Shown here in pieces: positions 9,887 to 20,098 of a stretch of 64,000 nt of DNA. The notes under the pieces are model-generated. The model did no database searches. It was not told the DNA's origin and was given only the letters and a program-made list of their open reading frames with translations. A program made the position numbers and the translations under genes. Origin of the DNA: an uncultured Streptococcus sp. (GTDB taxonomy: Bacteria; Bacillota; Bacilli; Lactobacillales; Streptococcaceae); NCBI GenBank assembly GCA_934215455.1, contig CAKPZX010000002.1:1-64000 (forward strand). Reading direction: 5' to 3'. The first letter of the stretch is position 1. The number at the start of each line of letters is the position of its first letter.

Positions 9887-9914
9887 TTGGAAAAGTCGCA
9901 AATTATGGTAAAAT
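9887..9914 (+). promoter_or_regulatory. Probable promoter of the secY2-asp operon
   Basis: TTGGAA at 9887-9892 and TAAAAT at 9909-9914, spacer 16 bases, with TG one base ahead of the -10. The position after the gtf3 terminator and before secY2 supports it. Confidence 0.55.
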
Positions 9915-9978
9915 AAGTTGAGATAAAATGCTCTAAAGGCACATATTTTAAGGCTGTTTCCCAGGTGGAAGAGTCAAA

Positions 9979-10020
9979 ATGAGTAAGAGAAAGTTTAAAA
10001 GAAATGTTAAAACGATCTGA
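9979..10020 (+). CDS. Possible 13-codon leader ORF overlapping the secY2 start
   Basis: ATG 9979 to TGA 10020 encodes MSKRKFKRNVKTI. GGTGGAAG at about 9964-9971 is a good ribosome-binding site for it, better placed than the sequence before secY2 itself. Its stop lies 14 bases inside secY2 in a different frame, so translational coupling is possible. It may equally be the displaced N-terminus of secY2 after a small frameshift. I do not know of a described peptide here. Confidence 0.3.
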   Translation: MSKRKFKRNVKTI

Positions 10021-11221
10021 AGTAGGAAAGAGATTTTGTTGGACGATATTTTTCGTCTTTATTTATGTTTTGGGAAGTAAAATTTCCCTGCCTTTTGTTG
10101 ACTTATCAAAGGCCCTGAGACTCAATGAGGGAACGACAACGGGTTTGCAGCTTTCAAGCGCTGTGATGGGGGGAAACCTCCGCGGAATGTCGATCTTTTC
10201 GATCGGTCTATCCCCATGGATGTCTTCCATGATTTTGTGGCGGATGTTTACCGTTTCAAAACGCTTTAACCTTGAAAAAACCAGCACAGAGATAGTGGAG
10301 CGGCGAAAGATGTACGTGACCTTGGCGCTCGCCATCGTCCAGTCTTTGGCAGTGGCCATGTATCTCCCCTTGAAGACAGGGTTGAACTCCGGACTTGTCA
10401 TTGCGGTCAATACCATGATTATGGTAGCCGGAGCCTTCTTTTTAGTTTGGCTCTCTGATCTAAATGCCGCTTTGGGGCTTGGAAGTTCTGTTGTGATCAT
10501 GATGGCTGGGATGGTTATGTACCTGCCAGAAGACGTGATGCAGACCCTTTCAAATGTCAATAATATCCCAGAAATCGCTTATGTTCTGGGCGTGATTTTC
10601 ATCTTGATTTTTGTCTATGTGGCAGTCTTGGTGGAATATTCCAAGTACCAGATTCCTGTCAATAAATTAGGGATCCACAACAATTTGAAAAGTTATACTT
10701 TTTTGGATATCAAGCTCAACCCGGCAGGAGGGATCCCCTTCATGTACGCCATGACCTTGGTGTCCATTCCTCAGTATGCTATGCTCTTGATCTTGTCAAT
10801 GGATTCCAATGCCAAGTGGGCTGCTCGTTTAGCTAAACACTTGGTGATGGGAGATCCGATTTGGATCCTTCTTTACATTCTGATGATCGCCCTTCTCTCT
10901 TTTGCTTTCGCCTTTGTCAATGTGAACGGAGAAGAAATTGCAGATAAGATGATGAAGGCTTCCGAGTATATCGATCATGTCTATCCTGGAGCAGATACAC
11001 GTCGCTATATCAATAAAATTGTTCTACGCTTGACGGTTTTTGGGACCTTGTATCTGATCCTCTTCACGGCGCTTCCTTTTTCTCTCTTGTTATGGGATAA
11101 AGATCTCTTGCGCTTGACCATGATTCCAGGAACCTTCCTCATGTTTGTCGGGATGATTTACAATATCCGAGAAGAAATTCGTGCCCTTCGTGTGAATCAA
11201 CGTTATACAAGAATATTCTAG
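10004..11221 (+). CDS. secY2: Accessory Sec translocase channel SecY2
   Basis: A 405-residue polytopic membrane protein forming the export channel for SRR glycoproteins together with SecA2 and the Asp proteins. About ten hydrophobic segments can be counted, beginning with the one around residues 12-32, as in SecY; overall it is shorter and more divergent than housekeeping SecY. It opens the operon that continues through asp5 without a clear terminator. The ATG at 10004 has only a weak, rather distant AAGAGAAAG ahead of it, and the frame is open upstream to 9983 without another usual start codon. A short ORF with a stronger ribosome-binding site overlaps it (9979-10020). Confidence 0.92.
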   Translation: MLKRSEVGKRFCWTIFFVFIYVLGSKISLPFVDLSKALRLNEGTTTGLQLSSAVMGGNLRGMSIFSIGLSPWMSSMILWRMFTVSKRFNLEKTSTEIVERRKMYVTLALAIVQSLAVAMYLPLKTGLNSGLVIAVNTMIMVAGAFFLVWLSDLNAALGLGSSVVIMMAGMVMYLPEDVMQTLSNVNNIPEIAYVLGVIFILIFVYVAVLVEYSKYQIPVNKLGIHNNLKSYTFLDIKLNPAGGIPFMYAMTLVSIPQYAMLLILSMDSNAKWAARLAKHLVMGDPIWILLYILMIALLSFAFAFVNVNGEEIADKMMKASEYIDHVYPGADTRRYINKIVLRLTVFGTLYLILFTALPFSLLLWDKDLLRLTMIPGTFLMFVGMIYNIREEIRALRVNQRYTRIF

Positions 11222-11229
11222 GAGTAACC

Positions 11230-12819
11230 ATGTATTATTTTGTACCAGCCTGGTATGGAACGGACCGCATCTGGCAGCAAACAGCTACCCCTTGGTACTG
11301 GATGCGAGAGTCCATTGAATTTGACGATACCATTAATCAAGTTCGTATTTTTCAAGAAGCAGAAATGGAACGGATCTTATTGCTGCCTCAATATAGTCCA
11401 CAACTGCGCTATTTTTTGCACCGCCAAGATTTGTTAGAGACAGATGTGCTCTCGATTTTTGATAAGATCCAAGAAGTTCCGTCTGATTTGGCTATGCGCC
11501 CAGTTCAGCTTCAGGACATCGAATGGCCGAGTGAGACCACTTTTTCCTACACTCCCTTTTTGGTAATGGCATTTCGAAAGGGGCAACGCCTAGCAAAAAT
11601 TGATATGGGAGTGGATGGGAACCTACTCTCTTTGACCCGTTATAAGAATGACGAGATCAGCTACATCGAGTACTTAGATGATCGTGGCTTTATCTCTAGT
11701 AGAATCTACTACAATGAGGGAAAACCTTATTTCCAAGAGTATCTGAGTTTTGATGGACAATGGGTTTTGAGAGAGATGTTGATCGAAGAGAGCCACTCTG
11801 TCATGGTCAATGAGGCTTTCTACCATGCATTCAAAAAAGAAAATTATTCTAATATTGGGGAAATCGTCTCTGAAAAAATGAAGGAACAGCTAGCAACCTT
11901 GGTTCCAGGACGAGATCAGTTGGTTTTGGCAGCTCATCCAGCAAATTTGGCCTTTTTACAAGATACAGCAAGTAGCGTCAAGAAAGTCTTGTCTTTCTAC
12001 GGGGATCGCCAGCCCTTGTCTGCCGAAAACTTTGCCCTCTATTTTGATATGATTGATGCCCAACTCTTGATTACAGATAGTGAAAAAACCAAAGAAGCGA
12101 TTGGGGTCTTTTCTCCTAGCTTGGCTCAGAAGACACACCGGATTACCTCTTTTGACTCCCGCCTTCGTTTGGGCTCTAGTCAGGAGCGCAAGGAATCGAA
12201 GATTTACTTTTATGTCAATGAAGCTGAGCTTCCAAGTAAGAGCCAGCTCAAGAAGGTTCTGGAGGTCTTGGCGCAACATCCTTTATTTGAAGTTGTTTTT
12301 GCATTTTACAATGGATCACCGGAGCGTGTTAAGGAATTAGAAGGGCAACTCGAGGAATTGATCGCTAGCGAGCAGGACTTGCATCTGGTTCAATCACCAG
12401 CCCAAATGGAAGGGCTTGGGGAAAACCAGATTATCGATGAAGAGTCCGTACAAGACGCACCGGATTATCGCTTTGTAGTTAAGAATTTTTCAAATGAAAA
12501 TGACATTATTCAAGAATTGGAAAAAACCCGCTTGATTGTAGATTTAAGCGAGGAACCCAACCTCTACACGCAGATTGCAGGGATCTCTGCTGGGATTCCT
12601 CAAGTCAACCGCGTCCAGACAGAATATGTTGATCATTTGAAAAATGGCTATGTCTTATCAAAGGGAGACAAGGAATTAGAGAAGGCGATTACGCACTTTT
12701 TATTGGAATTGAAGCCTTGGAACGAAGCCTTGGTCTACTCGATCGAAAAAATTCAAGAATACACCGGTCAACGCTTGATCGAGAAATGGGAAGGATGGAT
12801 GAAAGAACGTCATGGATAA
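11230..12819 (+). CDS. asp1: Accessory Sec protein Asp1
   Basis: A 529-residue protein beginning MYYFVPAWYGTDRIW, a recognisable Asp1 N-terminus. In this family Asp1 has a GT-B fold without clear catalytic activity and forms a complex with Asp2 and Asp3 that acts on the SRR preprotein and delivers it to SecA2/SecY2. GGAG at about 11220-11223 lies just before the ATG, nine bases after secY2. The end overlaps asp2 by eight bases, so translation is probably coupled. Confidence 0.92.
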   Translation: MYYFVPAWYGTDRIWQQTATPWYWMRESIEFDDTINQVRIFQEAEMERILLLPQYSPQLRYFLHRQDLLETDVLSIFDKIQEVPSDLAMRPVQLQDIEWPSETTFSYTPFLVMAFRKGQRLAKIDMGVDGNLLSLTRYKNDEISYIEYLDDRGFISSRIYYNEGKPYFQEYLSFDGQWVLREMLIEESHSVMVNEAFYHAFKKENYSNIGEIVSEKMKEQLATLVPGRDQLVLAAHPANLAFLQDTASSVKKVLSFYGDRQPLSAENFALYFDMIDAQLLITDSEKTKEAIGVFSPSLAQKTHRITSFDSRLRLGSSQERKESKIYFYVNEAELPSKSQLKKVLEVLAQHPLFEVVFAFYNGSPERVKELEGQLEELIASEQDLHLVQSPAQMEGLGENQIIDEESVQDAPDYRFVVKNFSNENDIIQELEKTRLIVDLSEEPNLYTQIAGISAGIPQVNRVQTEYVDHLKNGYVLSKGDKELEKAITHFLLELKPWNEALVYSIEKIQEYTGQRLIEKWEGWMKERHG

Positions 12820-14356
12820 AAAACTACAAATACCCCATATTCTCCAAATCGGCTCAAGCAGTTGGCAGGATCAGGTGGAGCTTCCTGCTGGACTAGGCTG
12901 GCACTTTTTTCAAGCTAACGCTCTTCCATCACTCAAAGAATATATGGAAGAAGAGGAAATCTCTAAATTCAAAGCCTTGATCTTGGAAAAGCCAGAAGAT
13001 TTATTAGCTTTAGGAGAAGACCTAGCTTATTTCCAGCCGTATACCGTTTTTTATGATCAAAGCCATGAACTAGAGGCGCCTTCTGACGAATTGGCCCACC
13101 TCTTAAGGCTCAAGCAAGCAAGACCCTGGGATTTCTCAAATAAGCATCAATTTCTCTATGTCTTAGAGCGCTTTTTATACGACAATCAATATGGAGATGC
13201 CTTTACGGTTCGTGACCTGCGAGTGAGACCGGATTTTGCTGGCCAGCAAACGGTGTTGGGGCAACATTTTCTACAGCTGGATGGATCATACGGTGAAGAG
13301 TTTACACCGATTGCTCAGTGGGTCTACAACTATGTGTACGATGCTAGCCGTCCCATCAATTTTTGGTTGGAATACGAAAAAGATCCAAGTTGTCAGCTGC
13401 AATTGCGGATTCAATTTTACCGCTTTGGTGCTCTGGGAGAGTGGGTCAAAGATGCAGTCTTTTCAGAAGAAGAGATGGCGCAACCCTTAGAATTGGATGG
13501 AGCAGAACCTTATTACCTAGCCTTTTCGCTGGAAGCAAAAGGAGAAGGGACGCTTACGATCGGAGCCTTACATAAGCGCTTGTCACATGGTCCTTTAGGA
13601 GAGATGACAGTAGGAGCTAAGACGCTACGGGACCACAAACGCCAAGAAATTTTTGCTTATTTCCATCCTGGCGATATGAAGCCACCTTTAAACATTTACT
13701 TTTCTGGGTATCGTCCAGCCGAAGGATTTGAAGGGTTTGGGATGATGCGTGCGATGGGGAGTCCCTTTATTCTCTTTTCTGACCCAAGACTGGAAGGTGG
13801 ATCCTTCTATATGGGCTCAGAAGAATTGGAAAATCAAATCACTGCCTTTATTGATCAGCACTTGGACTTGCTCGGCTTTGAGCCAAAAGATATGAATTTC
13901 TCAGGCTTGTCCATGGGGACCTTTGGTGCCCTTTACTATGGTGCTCTTTATTCTCCTCATGCGATCTTGGTCGGAAAACCCATTGTCAATCTGGGGGATG
14001 TCGCTGCCAACCTGAAATTTAAACGACCAGATGAGTTTGGAACATCCCTAGATATGATGCAGTTGATCATTGGTCAAGTGTCGCAAGAAGGGATCGGTCA
14101 GCTCAATCAACGCTTCTGGGACCGGTTTGACCAGGCAGATTTCAAGGATACGATTTTAGCCCTTGCCTATATGAGGGATGATGACTACGACCAGCAGGCT
14201 TATCCAGATATTTTAGAGGCCTTGTATGAATTGCCGGTTCGTATTATCAGTACTAGCCGCGCCGGTCGACACAATGATGCGAGTGGTCCAATCATTGAGT
14301 GGTTTGTGACCCAGTACAAAGAAATCATGGAAAGAGACTTTGGAAGAAACCAATGA
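12812..14356 (+). CDS. asp2: Accessory Sec protein Asp2 (SRR glycan O-acetyltransferase)
   Basis: A 514-residue protein with an N-terminal part of unclear fold and a C-terminal alpha/beta-hydrolase-like domain. Ser367 sits in NFSGLSMGTFGA, a nucleophile-elbow motif, and His487 lies in GRHNDASG, 120 residues later; Asp456-458 are candidates for the acid. These fit the acetyltransferase triad of the family, which acetylates GlcNAc on SRR proteins and is also needed for export. It starts inside the end of asp1 and overlaps asp3 by four bases (ATGA). Confidence 0.92.
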   Translation: MDKKLQIPHILQIGSSSWQDQVELPAGLGWHFFQANALPSLKEYMEEEEISKFKALILEKPEDLLALGEDLAYFQPYTVFYDQSHELEAPSDELAHLLRLKQARPWDFSNKHQFLYVLERFLYDNQYGDAFTVRDLRVRPDFAGQQTVLGQHFLQLDGSYGEEFTPIAQWVYNYVYDASRPINFWLEYEKDPSCQLQLRIQFYRFGALGEWVKDAVFSEEEMAQPLELDGAEPYYLAFSLEAKGEGTLTIGALHKRLSHGPLGEMTVGAKTLRDHKRQEIFAYFHPGDMKPPLNIYFSGYRPAEGFEGFGMMRAMGSPFILFSDPRLEGGSFYMGSEELENQITAFIDQHLDLLGFEPKDMNFSGLSMGTFGALYYGALYSPHAILVGKPIVNLGDVAANLKFKRPDEFGTSLDMMQLIIGQVSQEGIGQLNQRFWDRFDQADFKDTILALAYMRDDDYDQQAYPDILEALYELPVRIISTSRAGRHNDASGPIIEWFVTQYKEIMERDFGRNQ

Positions 14357-14823
14357 TAAAAATAAAAGAAAATGAAAGCAGACGAATCTATTGGGGCGAT
14401 ACTGTTCTAGCAGATTATCTTTGGGGGTCGACCATTCAGGCGACTGCCCAAGGAAGCGTTCAGTTTCAGAACCCCCTCATGCCATCTGGTCAAGTGCTGA
14501 AAACTTGGCATTCGCAGACAAATTTTGGCGCAACTCGTCAAATTCCTAGTCTGCCCCTGCTCAAAAGAGAGCAAGATTATGAATTGGTTATCACGATGGA
14601 AGCGACTCCGGCTCATACCGTTATGGTAGAAATCATCTTCAAAGATCGCTTTGGAGAGGTCGTTGGCCGTCGAGTAACCGCAGAAGGTCGCTTGCCGTTT
14701 ACCTATCCAGATCAAGCATACGCCTATGAAGTACGCTTGCTCAGTGCAGGTTTGCAAGAGTTTACCTTCCACTATTTCACGATTCAACCAATATCGTCTG
14801 AGGGAGCAGAAGTTCTCGAATAG
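14353..14823 (+). CDS. asp3: Accessory Sec protein Asp3
   Basis: A 156-residue beta-rich protein (start [16 protein letters not shown]). Asp3 binds Asp1 and Asp2 and has a carbohydrate-binding-module-like fold in the families studied. I chose ATG 14353 because it forms the ATGA overlap with the asp2 stop and has GGAAGAAA just upstream; an in-frame start at 14299 lies well within asp2 and would add 18 residues encoded there. Confidence 0.9.
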   Translation: MIKIKENESRRIYWGDTVLADYLWGSTIQATAQGSVQFQNPLMPSGQVLKTWHSQTNFGATRQIPSLPLLKREQDYELVITMEATPAHTVMVEIIFKDRFGEVVGRRVTAEGRLPFTYPDQAYAYEVRLLSAGLQEFTFHYFTIQPISSEGAEVLE

Positions 14824-14854
14824 ACGAACATCACTGCAAAAAAAGAGGATTACA

Positions 14855-17233
14855 TTGGATTACGTTAAATTAAGAAACATCAAAAAAATCTTAAAAGAAG
14901 TTAATAGCTGGAAGGATGACATGGCCCGCTTGACGGATCGACAACTACAGGAGAAGACTGTGGAATTTCGGGAACGTCTAGCAGAGGGTGAGACCTTGGA
15001 TGATCTCTTACCGGAAGCATTTGCGGTTGCGCGGGAAGCTGATAAACGTGTCTTGGGCATGTTTCCTTATGACGTGCAAGTCATGGGAGGGATTGTCCTC
15101 CATCAAGGCAATGTCGCTGAAATGAATACCGGTGAAGGGAAGACCTTGACGGCAACTATGCCGGTTTATCTCAATGCCTTAGAGGGCAAAGGGGTCATGG
15201 TGATTACGACCAATACCTATCTGGCAACTCGGGATGCAGAAGAGATGGGACAGGTCTACCGCTTTTTGGGCTTGACTGTTGGAGTTCCTTTAAAACAATC
15301 AGAAGACGAAGAATTAGATCCAGAAGTCAAACGGGAGATTTACCGGTCAGATGTCATCTATACGACCAATACTAGTCTGGGCTTTGACTATTTAACAGAG
15401 AACTTGACGGCTTCGGCAGATGGCCAATTTTTGGCAGACTTCAATTACGCCATTGTCGATGAGATTGATTCGGTGCTCCTTGATAGTGCTCAGACTCCCT
15501 TGATTATTTCTGGTTCTCCTCGGGTTCAATCTAACCTATATGGGATTATTGATACCCTGATCCAAACCTTCAAAGAGGGGGAAGACTTCAAATTTGATGA
15601 AGAAAAGAAACGAGTCTGGTTGACTCGAAAAGGAGCTCATGCAGCAGAAGCCTTTCTGGCTATTCCCAACCTCTATGATCCCCAATACCGTGACTTGGTC
15701 CGCCATATCAGCCTAGCTCTACAAGCCAATAAAAACTTTATTAAGGATAAGGACTATGTCATCCACCCCAATGTCGAAGGGCAACCAGAGATTGTCTTAC
15801 TAGACCAGGCGACGGGGCGCTTGATGGAAATGACCCGTTTGCAAGGAGGACTCCACCAGGCGATTGAAGCCAAAGAGGGTCTCAAGCTAACCCAAGAAAC
15901 TCGGGCCATGGCTTCGATTACTTACCAAAACCTCTTTAAGATGTTTCGGAAGTTGGGAGGCATGACCGGGACTGGGAAGGTCGCTGAGGCAGAGTTTCTT
16001 GATACCTATGCCATGTCAGTGATCAAGATTCCAACCAATCGCAAGAAGATCCGCAAGGATTTGCCAGATGAAATCTATCAGACCTTGCCGGAGAAAATCG
16101 TGGCTTCCCTGGATTATGTGAAGAAAGTCCACGAAAAGGGTAATCCGATTCTGGTCTTTGCCGGATCCGTTGAGATGTCGATTCTTTACTCGAATCTTCT
16201 TTTGCGCGAAGGGATTCCTCACAATCTTCTTAATGCCAACAATGCACCTCGAGAGGCCCAGATCATTAAAGAATCAGGTCGAAAAGGAGCGGTGACAGTT
16301 GCGACCTCAATGGCCGGTCGGGGAACCGATATCAAGTTGGGACCAGGAGTCGCTGAGTTAGGTGGCTTGGTAGTTGTCGGGACTGAACGGATGATGAACC
16401 AGCGGATTGACCTTCAAATACGTGGACGTTCAGGTCGCCAAGGAGATCCCGGTTTGACCAAGTTCTTTGTCTCTTTAGAAGACGATTTGATGAAAAACTG
16501 GGGACCAGACTGGATCCAGGATACCTATCAAGACTATGATGTGGATGAGCGAATTGGTTCAGCCAAAGCTCTGACCAAGCGCAAGTATAGAAACTTGGTG
16601 GAACGAGCTCAAAATGCTAGTGAAAGTTCTGGTCAGGCCAGTCGTCGGATGACGCTAGAATTTGCGGAAAGCATGAACATTCAGCGTGCCATCGTCTACG
16701 AAGAGCGTGACCGCTTGATCAAACAAGAAGGGCGCTTGGACGATATCGTTGAAAAAGTGCTTCGTTCCGTCTTTTCAAGCGTAGTCCATAAAAAAGAATA
16801 CAAGGAACCAGTAGCTTTTTATCGCTATATGTTAGACAATGTTAGCTACCAAGTGGATCCTGAAAAGGCCCACCAAACCTTCCGTAGCAAGAAAACCAAA
16901 GAGAATTTCTTGTGGGAAATTGCTAAAAGTGAGTTAGAAGCTAAGTATGAGATCTTAGGCACCGATGAGGTGATCGCCCAATTTCAGCGCATGGCCATCC
17001 TAAAAGCTATCGATGAAAACTGGGTCGAGCAGGTAGACTATCTGCAACAATTGCGCATGGCTCTCTCTGGTCAGTACACCAGTCAGAAAAACCCTTTGGT
17101 AGAATTTTTCCAAGAAGCCTACCAATCCTTTGAACGAATGAAAGAGGCGGCCAAAGAACAAATGGTCCGCAATCTCCTACTAAGTCGAGTAGAAATCAAT
17201 AAAAAAGGGGAAATTGTCTTACATTTCCCATAA
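14855..17233 (+). CDS. secA2: Accessory Sec ATPase SecA2
   Basis: A 792-residue motor ATPase powering SRR export. Visible motifs are Walker A in NTGEGKT, the DEID box in [13 protein letters not shown], the GRGTDI helicase motif and [11 protein letters not shown]. The C-terminus stops at EIVLHFP with no zinc-binding tail, as expected for streptococcal SecA2 as opposed to SecA1. TTG 14855 is the likely start: AAAAGAGG lies at a normal distance and the protein then begins [12 protein letters not shown]. The frame is open further up into asp3, but starting there would overlap asp3 and add 43 unlike residues. Confidence 0.95.
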   Translation: MDYVKLRNIKKILKEVNSWKDDMARLTDRQLQEKTVEFRERLAEGETLDDLLPEAFAVAREADKRVLGMFPYDVQVMGGIVLHQGNVAEMNTGEGKTLTATMPVYLNALEGKGVMVITTNTYLATRDAEEMGQVYRFLGLTVGVPLKQSEDEELDPEVKREIYRSDVIYTTNTSLGFDYLTENLTASADGQFLADFNYAIVDEIDSVLLDSAQTPLIISGSPRVQSNLYGIIDTLIQTFKEGEDFKFDEEKKRVWLTRKGAHAAEAFLAIPNLYDPQYRDLVRHISLALQANKNFIKDKDYVIHPNVEGQPEIVLLDQATGRLMEMTRLQGGLHQAIEAKEGLKLTQETRAMASITYQNLFKMFRKLGGMTGTGKVAEAEFLDTYAMSVIKIPTNRKKIRKDLPDEIYQTLPEKIVASLDYVKKVHEKGNPILVFAGSVEMSILYSNLLLREGIPHNLLNANNAPREAQIIKESGRKGAVTVATSMAGRGTDIKLGPGVAELGGLVVVGTERMMNQRIDLQIRGRSGRQGDPGLTKFFVSLEDDLMKNWGPDWIQDTYQDYDVDERIGSAKALTKRKYRNLVERAQNASESSGQASRRMTLEFAESMNIQRAIVYEERDRLIKQEGRLDDIVEKVLRSVFSSVVHKKEYKEPVAFYRYMLDNVSYQVDPEKAHQTFRSKKTKENFLWEIAKSELEAKYEILGTDEVIAQFQRMAILKAIDENWVEQVDYLQQLRMALSGQYTSQKNPLVEFFQEAYQSFERMKEAAKEQMVRNLLLSRVEINKKGEIVLHFP

Positions 17234-17244
17234 AAGAGGACATT

Positions 17245-18759
17245 ATGACAGTATACAATATCAACCTTGGAATCGGTTGGGCCAGCAGTGGTGTTGAGTA
17301 TGCCCAGGCCTACCGTGCCCAGTTGTTACGCAATATCCATCAACCAGCCAAGTTTGTCTTTATGGATATGATCCTAGCCGATAATATCCAGCATTTAACA
17401 GAAAATATCGGTTTTAAAAATGATGAAATCATCTGGCTCTATAGCCATTTTACAGATATAAAAATTGCGCCAACGACCTATACCATTGATCAGGTCTTAG
17501 CAGGATTTGCCGGAAAACCGACTCGTGAAGAAGTCGATGGTAAGATCAAGCGCTTCTTTTATGAGGACCAGGACAACTTTTTGACCTGCTACTTGCGCGC
17601 AGAAAATAGTCCCTATGTCGAACGCTGTGAGTATGTGTCTAGAGGGATCTTGGTGAGAAAGGATTATTTCTCCTATACCCGCTATTGTACCGAGTACTTC
17701 ATTCCCAAGAACAACCAAGCCAACTTGATTGAGCGCCGTTTTTACAATGAAGACGGGACAGTTGCCTACAGCATGCAGATGGCGGATGGCCGTGAAATCT
17801 ATCGTTTCCCAGATCGCTACCTGGTTGGTCGCCAAGAATTGATCCGCTACTTCATGCAGACCCTTCAATTGACCAAACAAGATCTGGTGATTTTGGATCG
17901 GGAAACCAATATCGGTCAGCCTATCTTTGAAGAAGCACAAAAGGCCCGCCTGGGTGTGGTCGTCCATGCCGAGCACTTCAGTGCCAATAATGTCGATGAT
18001 CAGTATATCCTGTGGAACAACTATTACGAGTACCAATTTACCAATGCAGACAAGGTGGACTTCTTTATTGTTGCGACTGATCGCCAAAAAGAAATCTTGG
18101 CCGAGCAGTTTGCTAAATATACCAACCATCGGCCAGCTATCTATACCATTCCAGTTGGAAGCCTTGCAAGCTTGCCACAAAACGAAAATCGTACCCCGTT
18201 TTCTATGATTACTGCCTCTCGTTTGGCGACAGAAAAGCATATTGACTGGTTGGTGCGAGCAGTGGTTCGCGCCAAAAAAGAATTGCCAGAACTGTCTTTT
18301 GACATCTATGGAAAAGGTGGAGAAGAAGGCAAATTGCGTTCTCTAATTGATGAATTGGGGGCGGCAGACTATATCCATCTCAAAGGGCATGCCAATCTGG
18401 AGGAAATTTATAAGAACTATGAGGTTTACCTGTCAGCGTCGACCAGTGAAGGCTTTGGGTTGACCTTGATGGAGGCGATTGGTTCTGGACTTCCGATTAT
18501 CGGTTTTGATGTTCCTTATGGCAACCAGACCTTTGTCACAGAAGGCAAAAACGGCTATCTCATTCCACCATCAGCAGATCAAGTGGTCGACCAGATCGCT
18601 GCTGCCTTTGCGGAAAAAATGATCCAGCTATACCAAAAAGATGATCTAGCCAGCATGCGTCAAGCATCTTATGCGCGTGCAGAAGACTTTTTGACCAGCC
18701 GAGTAGAAGAAGCTTGGGCACAATTGATAGAAGAGGTGACACATGCTGAACGTATTTGA
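17245..18759 (+). CDS. gtfA: SRR GlcNAc-transferase catalytic subunit Gtf1/GtfA
   Basis: A 504-residue cytoplasmic GT-B glycosyltransferase. With GtfB it transfers GlcNAc to Ser/Thr of SRR proteins, the first glycosylation step. The N-terminus MTVYNINLGIGWASSGVEYAQAYR is the family signature region, and the EX7E donor-binding motif is seen in SEGFGLTLMEAIGSG at about residues 398-412. AGAGGA precedes the ATG, 11 bases after secA2. The end overlaps gtfB by 17 bases, consistent with production of the two subunits in balance. Confidence 0.93.
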   Translation: MTVYNINLGIGWASSGVEYAQAYRAQLLRNIHQPAKFVFMDMILADNIQHLTENIGFKNDEIIWLYSHFTDIKIAPTTYTIDQVLAGFAGKPTREEVDGKIKRFFYEDQDNFLTCYLRAENSPYVERCEYVSRGILVRKDYFSYTRYCTEYFIPKNNQANLIERRFYNEDGTVAYSMQMADGREIYRFPDRYLVGRQELIRYFMQTLQLTKQDLVILDRETNIGQPIFEEAQKARLGVVVHAEHFSANNVDDQYILWNNYYEYQFTNADKVDFFIVATDRQKEILAEQFAKYTNHRPAIYTIPVGSLASLPQNENRTPFSMITASRLATEKHIDWLVRAVVRAKKELPELSFDIYGKGGEEGKLRSLIDELGAADYIHLKGHANLEEIYKNYEVYLSASTSEGFGLTLMEAIGSGLPIIGFDVPYGNQTFVTEGKNGYLIPPSADQVVDQIAAAFAEKMIQLYQKDDLASMRQASYARAEDFLTSRVEEAWAQLIEEVTHAERI

Positions 18760-20098
18760 TAGTTATTCTCGTGAAAGCCAAGACCTGCTCCACTCCATGA
18801 AAGAGTCTGGCTTTGACCATCCGACCGTTGTTTTGGAGCCAAACGGTTTCTTACCAGACGGTGTCGAGTCTCCCTTTATCTATTTCTTGGGTCAACCAAA
18901 AGGGGAGAAGCGCGGTCGCTACTTTAATGAAGTTCCAGTGCCTGATTTCTGGGAAGTTTCTGGGGATAACAGTTCGGGAAAAGTGACCTACTATGGTCAG
19001 GAAAAGGCTCGGATTGTTTACCATGCTGCTTCCTATAAACGCATCGTCGAGCGCTTAGAGTGGTTAGATGATAAGGGACAAGTGGTCATGATTGAGCACT
19101 ATGACCAATACGGTCGTAAGATTGCTGTAACGACTTGTGGTGATCAAGGTCAGCATTTGGTGACCACTTATTTTGAAGGGGATATCGAGCGCTTGACAGA
19201 AAATCACCAAACAGGAGATTTGATCTTGACCTTGGACCATCAACCCATGCGGATTTTCAAGAATCGCTTAGATTACTTTGTCTTTTATCTAGAGTATCGT
19301 GGCTTTGATTTAGATGGCATGGTCTACAATACCCTTGCTACCTCCTTTAGCATTAGTCTTCAACTTGGAAATAAAGGCATCAAAGGGCGTGATGTCTTAG
19401 TGTGGCAAGAGCCTCTTCATGACAGCCTTCCAGGCAATATGCAGTTGATTCTAAAGAGCCCAGAAATCCGGACCAAGAAGATCTTGATTCCGCAAAACGC
19501 GACCTATCATCGTGCTTTGCAGTTGACCTCGCAAGACCAGCATAGCTATTTTGGTCCCCTTGGCTATTTGTATGATTTCAAGGTGAAAGATGATATCCGT
19601 AAAGATGCCTTTGTCTTGACAAATTCGGATCAGATCGAAGCCTTGACCTACCTAGTAGAGAACTTGCCAAATGTGACCTTCCGTGTAGCAGCTTTGACGG
19701 AGATGTCTGCGAGTCTTCTATCTATGGTTCGCTATCCAAATGTGGTCTTGTACCAAAATATCAGTCAAGAGCGGATCAAAGAGTTGCTTAAGGTCTCTAG
19801 TATTTATCTGGATATCAACCACTATGCAGAGGTGCAAGGCATTGTTCGCAAGGCCTTCGAACACCAGCAAGTTATCCTTGCCTTTAGCCACACCCTGCAT
19901 GACCGCCACTTCCTCGCACAAGCCAATATCTTTGATCAAGGAAAAGAAGCAGATATGGTGGCCCGCATCCAGGAAATCTACCAATCTGTGGATAACTACA
20001 GAGAAGCCGTCGCGCAACAAATTGCCCAATCAAGTAGCGTTGAGCCAGCTGTTTTCAAAGCTCGCTTGCAAGAAGGGATAGGTGGACACAGTGAGTGA
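18743..20098 (+). CDS. gtfB: SRR GlcNAc-transferase co-factor Gtf2/GtfB
   Basis: A 451-residue GT-B-fold partner of GtfA that binds the SRR polypeptide and stabilises the enzyme but lacks an intact EX7E motif (none is seen here). The beginning MLNVFDSYSRESQDLLHSM is typical. AGAAGAGGTG lies just before the ATG inside the gtfA end. The gene overlaps the probable asp4 start. Confidence 0.92.
   Translation: MLNVFDSYSRESQDLLHSMKESGFDHPTVVLEPNGFLPDGVESPFIYFLGQPKGEKRGRYFNEVPVPDFWEVSGDNSSGKVTYYGQEKARIVYHAASYKRIVERLEWLDDKGQVVMIEHYDQYGRKIAVTTCGDQGQHLVTTYFEGDIERLTENHQTGDLILTLDHQPMRIFKNRLDYFVFYLEYRGFDLDGMVYNTLATSFSISLQLGNKGIKGRDVLVWQEPLHDSLPGNMQLILKSPEIRTKKILIPQNATYHRALQLTSQDQHSYFGPLGYLYDFKVKDDIRKDAFVLTNSDQIEALTYLVENLPNVTFRVAALTEMSASLLSMVRYPNVVLYQNISQERIKELLKVSSIYLDINHYAEVQGIVRKAFEHQQVILAFSHTLHDRHFLAQANIFDQGKEADMVARIQEIYQSVDNYREAVAQQIAQSSSVEPAVFKARLQEGIGGHSE

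Noticed and set aside
10063-10560. 165-codon minus-strand open frame inside secY2
   Set aside because: Antisense to conserved membrane helices; the Ile/Thr/Ser-rich product is the usual reflection of such a gene.
10004-11221. secY2 as a frameshifted pseudogene
   Set aside because: The frame from 10004 covers the whole first helix and all later segments at family length; at most the first few residues are in doubt.
17497-18240. 247-codon open frame on the minus strand inside gtfA
   Set aside because: It is fully opposite a well-recognised glycosyltransferase, has no plausible start site and no family resemblance.
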